Assembly (NCBI GenBank): GCA_037349105.1
Contig: JAYJMM010000099.1
Span: forward strand, 1,488,001-1,552,000
Direction: 5' to 3'
Source of the DNA: Limnomonas spitsbergensis
Lineage: Eukaryota > Chlorophyta > Chlorophyceae > Chlamydomonadales
DNA length: 64,000 bases
A model generated the notes under the pieces. It worked only from the letters and a program-made list of their open reading frames with translations, made no database searches and had not been told where the DNA came from. Of this stretch, positions 21,301-33,300 are shown piece after piece (the first letter of the stretch is position 1; each line of letters begins with the position of its first letter). The position numbers were made by a program, and so were the translations under genes.

Positions 21301-24300
21301 GAAACAACTGAGGGTATCTCCTGTGCAACTGCACCAGGCGCCCCCCTGCGATCTCTCTGACTTCCTCACTGATATCAGCATACAGGTACTGCACCACTGG
21401 GATACCCGCCCTGAGCACCATCTCCAACCCTGAACACATACCTCCAAAGGGCTCGAAAAGGACGACTCCCTCGGTCTCCATGGCCCGCACTGCCCCACCC
21501 GACAGACAAGCTGTGTCCAGGCCTGCATGTGAATGAGGAGGCGTCACCCGGGGCAGGTCAGCTAGAACATCACTGATCATTGTCCTGGCCCGCTCCCTGT
21601 TGCTGAATGCCTGTTCTGCTGTACTGACCGGCTGCGCCTGCTCATCATCGTCAGTGGCGGCTGAGGATATCTCCTGCCCTACCGGCGCTGTCACGTAAGC
21701 TGCCTCTGCAGCTCGCAGTATCTGTACTCTTCTTCTGCCTTCTTGTGCCATGCGCACCATCTGGTCTGCATGCCACTGGTTCACTCTGCCCAACCCCGTG
21801 AGCAAAGCTACCTGCTTCCCCCCTGCCCCCTCCTGGGCTGCCGGCTCGGGAGCTGCTGTATCAAGCCTGGCCCCCGTGCGATCAGCTGAGGATGGGAGCG
21901 GTGATCTGGACGGGATGTCCGCATTCTGATGGCATGCCCCTGAGCGGTGGACAATGGTAATGTCCAGCTCTTGAAGCATGAGGGCCCACCTAGCATGCTG
22001 GCCTACCAAGGTCTGATTGTCCATGAGGTAAGTGAGCGGCTCATGGTCGGTGATGAGATGCACCTTGCACCCGAACAGCATGTGACGGTATGTGCGTGCT
22101 GCATACACTGCGGCCAGCATCTCCCCCTGGAACGAGGAATAGTTCCTCTCGCTCTTGTTCAGGGATCTGGACGTGCACGCCACCATATACTCCCGCCCGC
22201 TGTCGTCACACTGTCCTAGCACGGCACCTATGCCCTGCTTAGAGAAATCTGTGTACAGCAAGAATGGTCTCGGCGGCCCCTTGCCGTCTGGCCCTGTCCC
22301 ACTGTAATCTGGCCTGCGCAGAACTCTTCCTCCCTCGCACATCTCTGTTTTGATCAACTGGAACGCCTGCGACTGCTCTGGCCCCCACACAAACGGGACC
22401 CCCTTGACCAGCAATGCGTTGATGCATGCCGCCTTTTTCGAGAAATCCGGGATGTAGCACCGGTAGAAATTCAAGAATCCCATGACCTCCTGAATGTTTT
22501 TCACCGATGTGGGCTCTGGCAGCGCCATAACCGCTGCTATCTTGGCTGCGTGTGGCGTGAGCCCCTGGGCCGACACATTGTGACCCAGGTACTCTACCGT
22601 TGCACACCCAAACAGGGACTTGTCGGGGTGCGCCCTTAATCCTACACTGTGGAGCATGTCTAACATCAGCTCCACATGCCTGATGTGTTCTGCCGGTGTG
22701 TCACTGTACACTAGCAGATCATCAATGAATGCCACGCAGAACGCACTCAGGCCTGCCCTGGCAATCTCCTCTTCCATCATACGCTGAAAGAAGGGAGGTC
22801 CATTGCGCAGACCGAAGTTGAGCTTTGTGTACATCCAAAGCTCAGGGCCCATCCAGAAAGCTGTCTTAGGCTGGTCCTCGACCTTTATAGGGATCTGCAT
22901 GAACCCCGACCGGAGATCAACCTTGCTGAATATTTTGGCAGTTCCCAGGTTCTGAAAAATGGTCTCCATCCTGGGGATTGCAAACTCCTGCTTAGCCGTA
23001 CGCAGGTTTAACCTGCGCATATCGTGCGCTATCCGGTGGTCAGTCCACTCCCCAGTCTCAGCACTCTTCTTGGCTGCTACTACTGAGTTGGCCGCAAACT
23101 TGATAGGCCCCCCCTGGGGTACTTTGACGATAATACCTGCCTGTATCATTGGCTGGCACTTTTCTTTAAAAATGGCTGCTTTGGGCGGCGGCATATCCCT
23201 GGACTTCTGAAAGCACGAACTGACCTCGTCTTCTAAAGCCAGTGTAAACTCACCCTGCGTGCCGCAGTAGCCAGGCAGATCCTCCATGGAGTAAGCGAAC
23301 GCTCCTTGGCGATCCCTGAGGCTTTGCTCCAGGCTCTCCTGCTGTGCCGCAGTGAAGTCGGGGTGCTGGCCCAGCAGCCACCCCTCCTTGGTTTTGACGT
23401 ACTCCGCGGGCGGCTCCACGACTCCCCCCGGCTGGAACATGTCGATCATCTCAGCCGCCTGCGGGTCGTCCTCCGCGGGCGGCTCTTCCCTGCCAGTGTC
23501 GTTGCCACTTTGCCAGTTCTCCTGCTGGCTGCAGGCACCCCTTCTGCTGGCACCCCCCATGGGAACGACTGCTGGCGGGCGCAACCATCCAGACGACAGC
23601 TTTGCTGCTGCCTCTTGTCCAGACACAAAAGCCCCTTGGCCTGCTGTAAATCCTCCTCCTCGCACGCCCTGCCCGGTGGCTCGCGCCCCTGGCACACACA
23701 CTGACAGCAGGAGCCACACCAGTATCAGCTGGAGCGCCCCCGTAAGGATCCCCTTAAATGCTGTACAGGTGAGAAGTCCTCTGCAAGCTGGTATCTGCCT
23801 CGTGGGTTTCTGCGGTAGGTGTTCTGCGGGCTGTGCGCCTGGCTCTGCGCTCTGCGCCGGCCTCTGCTGCCCACTGGCCCATGTGATCTCCAGATCCACC
23901 TGGCTGATCCTGAGTGGCAGGACTGGGCAGTCCATTCCTGGTCTGCTGCCACGGTTCCTGTCCTCGGCTGCCCTCTGCGCCTTTCCCGCGCGCCGCCTAG
24001 CCTTTTTGGACTTTTTCCCCCGCAACTCGGCAGCGTCAGTCCAAGCTGTACCAGCCCTTTCTGGCCCAGCTCTTGGCATCTGACCTGTGCTGCCCTGTGC
24101 CAGCCGCTCCTGCCTGTGAATGGCGCGCTGCACAGTCGTGCTGCTGCCGGCACCCGCGGGCTCCTCAGGCCCACAGCCCTGTCGCAAGGTTGCCCTAGCG
24201 CTGGCAGCCCTCCGTGCAAGGGCCTCCCCCCTGCTGGTGCACGCCTGGCTGCTGCGGCTGTCCGACGGCTGTTGGGTGTCCACTCCCTTTGCCCCCATCC

Positions 24301-27300
24301 TGTTGAGGGCTGATATTCTCTCCGTCAGTTCCTCCTGTAGCTCCCTGACCGCCCTGCTGTAACCTCCCATCCTGGGGTTCGGATCGGGCTGTGGCAGCAT
24401 TCTGAGCCTGAAAACTAGGCTAGCCTCCTGGCTTGCCTCTTGCTGCCCCATTTCCTGCCTTCTTAGCACGTCTAGCTCATCCACGAAGTGTCGGAGCACT
24501 GCCACCCAGCGTTCCGTGCTGTATGCTGCTGGATCGCCCCAAGGCTCCCTTGCTGCTGCCTGTGCTGGCGGGCTGATCTGTGCGTCCCCTGGGCTCCTGC
24601 CGTTCGCCTTGCCTGCTGCTGCCCCCTTGGGCTCGCCAGCGCACTGGTCTGCTGCCTGCTGCGGGTTCACCCCTACTGTGACCTTGTGTGCCGTCTCCTC
24701 TAGCGCGGCCTTGCTGCTGCGTTCTATCTCGGCTCTCCTGGTTCTGCGCTCTGCCATGGCTGCTTGCTCCTGAGCCACCTCGCGCATCCATTCCTGTCGT
24801 AGTTGTACCAAGTCCTCCTCGCGGCCCCACACTGGACTCCCTGGTCCAGGGCCTGCGCTGGCCGGCTCTTCCATCCCATCTGCATCCCCGGTATCAGCTC
24901 TTGTGAGGCTGATCCTTGCTGGGCACGGGCTTCTGTCAGCGCCCCACTCATCCTCCGATTCTGAATCCTGCACCAGTGATGGTGGCCCTTCCGAAGGGTC
25001 TTCATTCTCCTCTTCCAGCAGCCCCCTGTCCTCATGGCTGGCACTGTCCGGGACTGTCTGGGGCTCCGCCCAATCCCCGGTCTCAGCCTCCAGGGCTGAC
25101 ACCTCCATGTCCTCCATGGGCTCCAGCCACTCCCAAGAGGATGCTGTTGCCCCGAGAGTGGTGACAAAGGCGACATGGCCCTGCTCTGTTGGCTCCTGGT
25201 ATGTGTCCTGGATTGGCCCGTCAGTGATGGAAGCGGGGTCCCAATGGTGGGAACCCCATCTGCCCACCATCCAGCGCCCCGGCACAGGCTGAGTCCTCAG
25301 CTCCTCCAGCTCCTCCATGTAGGTATCCGCCCCTGCTCCTCTGAACAGGGGGTGCAGAGTGCGCACTCCTGCCGGGTGCGCCTGCCTCCACAGCTGTACT
25401 GTCATGCCGTTTGCCTGCCAATACGGGACCGCGCTGCTGGCCCTGTTGTCGCGCCACGCTCTTCTCTCCCAGCGCACCCACTGGTGCACGCACGCTTCTA
25501 ACCGTTCCACTGCGAACGGCGAGCGCGCGAACTCCTCTTCGTCTTCCCACATGGGTCCATCCGCTGGCGACCTCTGGGCCCCGTATGGCCATGTGGGGCA
25601 GTCTGTCATTTCCAGCGGCGCCCACTGATCATCCACGCCCCAGACGTGCCGCATGGCTGCTGATAGCTGTCCCGGGAGCAGAACCCGTTGCAACGCCATG
25701 ATCATGACTGCCCATGTTGCTGGGTCTGCTCCCCTGGCGTGCGTGTGCGCGTGGAATTCTGCCTCGTCGACTGATGCATACCTGGTGATCGCCACGCTCC
25801 CTTCGCACCTGGCGAACAGGAAGACTGGCATATCATCCCGCGACGCATGCATGTGGATCCATGCTGCTGACACCGGCATCTCTCCCTCTTCCAGCTCCTC
25901 GTAGTAGTAAGTTACCAGCTGCTGAACTGGGATGGCTGCCCTGGCCTCCCCAGGGTCCATTCCCCATGGTACAGCTTGCCCTGCGACCATCCTGGGGATG
26001 GTGACCGATGCCTCAACTGTGGCCTCACACCGCCGTGGCCTATCGGCATGGCACAGCCCTGCCCCGCTGTGGGCTCCATCCTCGGGCCTGTCACCCCGTC
26101 CGTGCTCTCTTAAGGCCTGCACTGGCACATAGAAGGCGCGGTCTCTGAGGGCGGCATGCTCCATCAACTGGTGGACGCAGTCTTCTGCCCATGGCGTGCG
26201 CATGAACCCGGGCTGTGCACCCTGCCACGCCCCCTCGGTGCGCGCGCTATCCGGCACGTCTGGGTGCGCCCTGTCGGCTGCGGCTACTGCTGTGATGCCT
26301 TCTTTGACGGCTAGCTCCACCATCTCGCTGACGCAGGATGCGTAGATGGGGTGCCGTGACCATCCCCTCTGCATATAAACCTCCATCCTTGTGCTGGGCT
26401 GGATGAACCCCTTGAGTGCTGCACCCAGCAGGACTGCTGTTACCGCGTCCCATGGAAAGATCAGTCTGGCCACTGCCTGCATGGCTGCCGCTATGTTGAC
26501 GCACGTGTGCGACCTGTCCTCCAGGAGCCTGTGGTTCTGCAACCTACAAAGCCCATCCTTGGACTGCGCTGGCAGAGTGATCATAGCTTCTGAAGACGAT
26601 GCCTCTGGCATTTCTTCCCCCAGGCGGTACCATTGTACGAAGCACCTGCTTTCTGGCAATCTCGGCAGGTCTGGCTCAGGGCGAGCCCGCCCTCTGCTGC
26701 CCGACCGGCCCCGGCGCCCTGTACCGGCCTGGATGAACTGGGAATCCTCATTCCCTGCAGCGGGCCTCTCGCCCCTGCTGCGGCTGCTCTGCAGCCCTCT
26801 GTCCTCTTCATCCCATCTGGCCGCGCTGGACCGAGAGGTGGTACTGTGATGGGTCCTAACGGCCCCCGCCGTAGTGTCCTCTGGACTCATAGCTGCCGCC
26901 CCCTTGGCCCCTGGGTGGTGATCCTGCCTGCTGAGCCCATTCCGGGTCCCGGCGGCTGCTACCGCTACCCCGACGCCTGTGTCCGCGATGCCCTCCGGGG
27001 TACCTGGGCAGGGCATGGCAGCTTCTTCCTCATGCACTGCCACAGGAGCTTGAGGCTCATGGCCTTCCTCTGAGTCGTTGGTGCCGTCCTCACTGGAACT
27101 GGTTTCCCACCCGTCTACCCTGTGCTGGAGTCCTGCCTCTTGCTCTATCCTCTCAAACTCATCCATCTGGGCATTGTAGATGTCCCATTCTTTGTCGAGA
27201 AACTGCTGGAGAATGCCAGGCCATCCCTCACATGGGGCCGGGCATCCCCTTTGCTGGAGGTTCCTGAGAAACTCCACGGCATGTGCCATAGACCTGGCTG

Positions 27301-30300
27301 ACCCTGCAGGTCGTGTACCATAGTGATTCATGGCTAGGGCCTCTACCACCATCTGCCAGTGGTGCCTTTGCTGGGCCACCTGCCCCTCTGGCACCACCTG
27401 GAATGTTACCGGCATTGCTGTGGCCTGGTAGCTCACACCCCGAGCTGCTGCGTTCTGCCCCAACCCTTCATGGACCGACATCATGCACGTGTGCCTCTCC
27501 TGGCTGACCCACCTGGAGTTGTAAGACTGCCCCGCTGGGCCCGGCCGTCCTGGCGGGCCTGGCAGCTCACTCGGTCCAGCTGTCTCCTGCTGCCTTTTCC
27601 ACTCTTCAAAGGAGACCTCCTTGGCGGCCTCGTAAGCTCGCCTCATGCTGTCTTCTGACGCCTCCTGGCTCCTGCCTGGTCCTCTGACTCCCCAGCTCCT
27701 TTCCGGGCCTCCTGCTGCCCGTGACCGGTCAAACCGGCTGCTGTCGCCAGGCTGCGAGGCCTCTCCCTGCTCTGGGCACGCGCTAGCGAAGTGCCCTGGC
27801 TTTTGACAGTTGAAGCACACCCCCCCGTCGCGGGGTCCGAGGACATTCCTTTGTCCCCCCATCACGCTGCGCCCTGCCTGGGCCCTGCCCGGCGGGCTCT
27901 GGTTGGAGGTTCCCCCTCTATCCTGCATTCTCTGTTCAAGCTGGTATGGCCTGGCGTGGCTACCTGTGCCTCGCTCTTGCGACCTGCCCCTGGGCTGGCT
28001 CCCACGATTCCCGCTGGGTGACTGCTGCCTCCTGCTGCTAGGCCTGTCGAAGCTATCATCGCGGTCTGGCCGCTGGGTTCGCGCCTCTGGTGTAGGCACC
28101 GCCCCGCGGCGTTCTGTACTGCGAGCCCTCTGCGCGCTCCTGCTGCGCTCCCTGGCTACTGTATGCACGGCGTCATCTGGGGTTGCCCCCCTGTGCCGCA
28201 CTCGCGTTTCCCCGCTGGCCTGCCTGGCCCCGCCACTGCCCCCTGGTTCTTGCTGACCTGTGGCTTGCTGCTCCTGGTCCTGCAGCTTCTCCTGGCTCAG
28301 GCTCTCGTCCTCCTCTGCAAACTCCCTTGCGGTTTGAAACATGGCTGCCATATGCTCTGCCAGCGCCGGGTCACCTGGGATGGCGGACTGCAGCTGCTCT
28401 CCTGTCTGCTGGCTCCCCAGGTTGTCGTACAGCGCTCGCAGCTGGTCTGCACGCAAGATGTATTGCCGTTGTACTTCCGTGAGCCGTATATTGGCGTCCT
28501 GGAGGCCTGTCCACCTGACCTGCTGCAACCTCAGGTATTCAATTGTTGCAGCCGCCTGGCGGTACAGCAGCTCTTCCCTTGCCCTGACGTCGTGCTGCAG
28601 TAACTCTACTTGTTGCTGCAGCCTCAGCACCCGCATGTACTTCGGGGTCCTTCGATCATGGACCTCTTCCTCCTCTGATTCCTCTGATACTTCCCTCTCA
28701 TCCCTGCCGACAGGCTCCTCCTGTCCGCGGTTTGCTGTGATCCCTTGCGTCCCTTCTGCTGCTGCCGGGGCGTCGTCCCTAACGCCCCCATCAGCCGCAC
28801 CGGCCCTCTCGCCTTTGCCAGGCACCTGCACCTCTGAGTGCCTGCTGGGTCCTGCTGACGCAGCTCTTGCTGCTGCGGCTCCTCCAAAGCCTACCCGCCC
28901 TTTGGCCCCTGGTGATGTCCCTTGGGCTGCGGGGCCTGCCGCCGGCTTCTGCAGTATCTCCCGGATCCTCTGTTCACACTCCTCTGTTGAGTGCTGGCCA
29001 GGTTCTCCACACAAGACACATGGGTAGCGCGGGCTTGTCTCCATACATCTCCGAATGACCTCCTTTTCGTATTCCGGCCTTGACTCTGCCTTGAGTGCCA
29101 TTGCTAACTCAGCAGTGGCCACTGCCTGTGCTGCTGCCTGGCCCGATAGTGACGCAGCGGCCTTGGCTTTCACCTTGCCCTCCCTGGGCCCTGCAGCCTG
29201 CGTTTGCCCGCACTGGCGCGGCCTGGACACAGTCTCCTGCGGGTCCTCACGGCTGCTCCTGCCCGCATCTGCGGCACTTCTGCCTGCACCTGCGGCTGTT
29301 CCGCGATTCTGTCCCACCTTCTGGTCAGTCCTCATGGCGGCACCTGCGTGTGTGGCCATGGCGTGCTGTAAGAGCGGCTCGTGTTCTTCCTCTACCCTGG
29401 CCGCGGGCCACCTTTCACGTTCTGCAAATCCACACCGGATTCCTGCCCATGCTACTGCCGCTGCCTGGTACCCCCCTGCTGGGGATGCTAGGACCAACGG
29501 CAGCGTCAGGTCCCTGACCCTTCGTACTGTCTGGGGGCCATCTCTGGGGCGTAATGTCAGCCTTCCTGCTGCCTCTAAAACCCCATTGTACTTGAGAAAC
29601 TCTGGGTTCCCCACCAAGTGTTCGTATGCATCGGGCGGTGTTTTTACGACCCTGACCACCGTGGGTTCCATAATAGCATTGGGCCCTCCATATCCGTACA
29701 CCACATAAATGAACAGCACCCCATACAGATCTGCCCCTGCATTGTCTGTCGTGCGGATCTTCTCATCCGTCCTGATCAGCTCTGCCCCCATGGCGACTAA
29801 CTGTTCTGCAATGTTGACTGTGATCACATGACAGGAGCACGCTGAGTCCATGAGGGCCTTCTGTGCCACCAGGACCTTTCCTTTGACCATGAGGCCCACA
29901 CATTGCTCCAGGTTACTTCTGTCGTTCTTAAAATACTGCAGCCTTGGTGCAGCTGTGACCACCTTGCTTTCCTGCCTGCCCTTACTGGCCTTACCCCTGT
30001 GGTCTTCTGAACCCATGGGCATAGTGGTGAATGACAGCGCCGTGAGCCTCTCGTTCAACTTGAACACCTGCAGTCGGATGTCAGTCATATCGTCAGCTAA
30101 TTTGCTCAAAACCAGTCTCTTTGCTCCCTTCCTGGAGGCAGGTTCCACGAGCCTTTGCTCAGGTTCCTCCTCCGGACAGGGTTCTGGCAAGAATGACCTA
30201 GGACGAGCGTTGTGAGCCGCCTGCTTGAATCCTGCGGATTTGGGCACTAGCCCAACCTGCGTCATGAGTGCTACAGATTCGCTGAGCATCTCTGCCATAG

Positions 30301-33300
30301 TCTGTTGCCAGCCCTCTGGCTCGGCTTGCCCCGTTGGGCTGCTTAGGTGAGACACGTGTGCTGCTTGCTGAGCCTGACCCCCCTGGCCAGGCCCTGGCCG
30401 TTGGTACTGCCTGTTGTTCTGATTCCGCTCGTACGGTCTGCCTGCAGGCTGACTCTGCTGCGGCCTTGGTGGGAGCGGGTACTGCTGCTGCTGCGGCCTG
30501 GACTGCCCAGCTGTAATGTCAGCAGCAAGTGGCGTCGGCCTGCGCTCATCCCTGGGTCTGGGCGCCCTGCAATCCCTGGCCAGGTGCGCCGTGCTACCAC
30601 ACTGGTAGCATGCCTTGACTGCCCCTGTAGCGCCTTCTGCGCTGTAATTTGGTGCTCCTGATTGATCTGCCCAGGTAACTCCTCTGGGTTTGTCACTCCG
30701 CTGTTGCTGGGCAGCTGCTGCACCTGCGGGGTTCCCTGCCCCGTCAAGGCGTGTCCGCATCTCCCATTGTCCTGTTCTCTCCCTCCTTGTTCTGTTGGAC
30801 TGCGCCTCCCCCTGGCCAGGCCCACTGGCCATCTGTTTGAGGCTTGCGCCTCCTAGATCCCCCATTTCCAGGGCAAACTTTTCCCACAGCACCACCTGCT
30901 GTGTGAGTACTGCAATCTGATCTTCGTCTGTCATGCTGAGGTACCCTGGGACGGTCATAACAAACTTGCTCAGTTTGGCCTTAGCGAGCGCTGGAAGTCC
31001 ATCATGGAACAGATGCGAGACTGAGTGCCTCCTGCCAAAGTGGTCCACTGCATCCCTTGAGATCTGCAGCAACTCCGCTGTCGACAGCACCCTGTGAACA
31101 AATGCTTCCACCGTCTCCTCTGGCTTGACGTCAGGGTCGAGAGTGGTCTTCACCCCTAGCCTGAGGTTGGAAATGGCTGTCCTCTCATCCGAGGTTGGCT
31201 TTCCCACCTCTGCTTGAACCACTTTGATCCACAAGGTTAGCAGCGAGGCTTCACAACACTGCTCCTCTGCTGGGGCAACCCACATCCCCCTTATCCTTTC
31301 TGCTTCTCTGGCAGCCCTGTCTCCTGCATGGGGCGCCGCCCTGATGGCTACCATCAGTGGTCCCACGCTAGCCGGCTTGCTGTCCCATAGCTTGACCAGT
31401 GATTTCACCAACATCGTCATGGCTGATGGCGACTGGCACGACCCAGCTATTTCTCCTGCCACCACAGCCAGCGCTGGCGGGTCGTCTGACAGTGCCAGCC
31501 TGTTGTGCGATCCCCAATATCCACATGCTTGGCAATATTTCCTGGCTGCAACCGCGCCTGGGTGCGACATATCCAACACTGGCACGTTGCCTTGGATGGC
31601 TGGAATTTTGGTGAATTTGGCTACCCCTGCCAGCTGCAGGACCATTTGCTGCTGCAGCTGCAGGTTCACCCTTGCCTGCTCCCTCTCGAGCCTCTTCATT
31701 TCCTGGTCGCTGGACTCCTGCCTGGCTCCTGGTCTGCGTCTGTCCACTCCTCCTGGTCCCGAATCAACTGATTCTGACCGCGACCTAGATCCTCCACCAC
31801 CGCCCCTCGATGGGCTGCGACCTGAATGGTATCTGTCGTGTCTGTAATAATCCTCCTCCTGATCTTGATCTTCTCGTGATGGCCGCCTGCCTGCCCTTCC
31901 TGCAGAGCTTCTACTTCCCTCGGGTGGCAGCCGTTCTGATTCGCCTCTGCCTGGTCTGCTGTCAGAGCCAGGCCTCCAAGACTGCGCTCTGCCTGGCTCT
32001 GCCTGTCCCCTGGGCAGCTCCTGGTCTTGCTCATGCCTCACCCCTCTGCTGTGTTCCGCTGGTCCCCTGGGTTGCTCCTGGCTTGGCTGGCTCGGCTGTT
32101 CCCTGCCATCTCCCTGCTCTCTGGGCGGCTCCTGGCTATGCTGGCTTGGATGTTCCCCGCCGTCTGCCTGCCCTCTGGGCTGCTCCTGGCTGTGCCGGTT
32201 TGGCTGTTCTCTGTTGTATGCCTGCCCCCTGGGCGGCTCCTGGCTCTGCCAACCTGGCTGCGTCCCGCCTGTGTAATTCCTGGCATAGGAATCAGACTGC
32301 GTTTCCTCTCTGGCTTCCTGCATTCTTGGACCACTGCTCCGTGCGCTGCCTGCAGGCTCATTCCTCCTGGCTCCACTTGCTGTGCCCGCCTGCCTGTTCC
32401 TCAGGAATTCCTTGATGTAATCCACCTGGGTTTCCTGGCATGTGTTCTCTTTGTCCTCGACTATGCGTAGCAACGCATAAGACTCTTGCCTGCTTGCTCT
32501 GCGTGTTGCTGTGCCTTGCTCTGCCATCCTGGCGAGTGATCGGCTAGTCAACTCCGCCCTTTCGCTGGCGGCTGGACTGCTGGCTCTGGGCGCTTCCCTG
32601 CCCCTTGGTCGCCCCCTGAGGCTTGGTTCGCTGCTGACCTCGAAGGCCTCTGATCTGAGTGCCGGGGTAGGCGCGGCTCTTGCCTGCTGCTGCCACCTTT
32701 GCACCTCCCTGAGCTCCTCCGGTCGCTGCACTGCTGTTTCAAATCCTTCCCATGCCTGGTCCTCCTCCTCTTCCGGCTCGGATCCAGGTTCCACTTGATT
32801 TCCTGTTACCTCGTTGCACCACTCATCTGCGAAGGCCTTAACAGCTAGTGCTGCTTCGCGTCCCGCCCTTCCCTTGGACACCTGTCCAAGAGCGGCTAAC
32901 AGCGTTGCCCTGTCCTGCCCTGTGTGGGGGATACCCAGCATGGCCTTTGTTGCCCATCCCCGCAGATGATGGGCCTTGAACTCCTCAATAGCTGTGACCT
33001 GGTCCTGGAAATGCAGGAACGTCCTGGAGCAAACTTGCTTCCACAGGTCCGTTGCCCACTGCAAAATTCCTGTCCAACCGATCGGCTGCATATGTACTTC
33101 TGACTTCTTTTCGCCGCACACTGCTCCTCCAGCCCTGGTGCGCTCTGGCTCACTCGGGCTGGTATCCTGCGCTCCTGATGGATCGTGAAAAAATCCTCGC
33201 AGGATTTCCTTGTGGCTGTCGTCTCTCTGCGTCAGGCTGCTAGATCCCTCCTTGGATTTCTGCACAGGTCTGCCCACACTGGGCGGAAACCTGGACAGCG

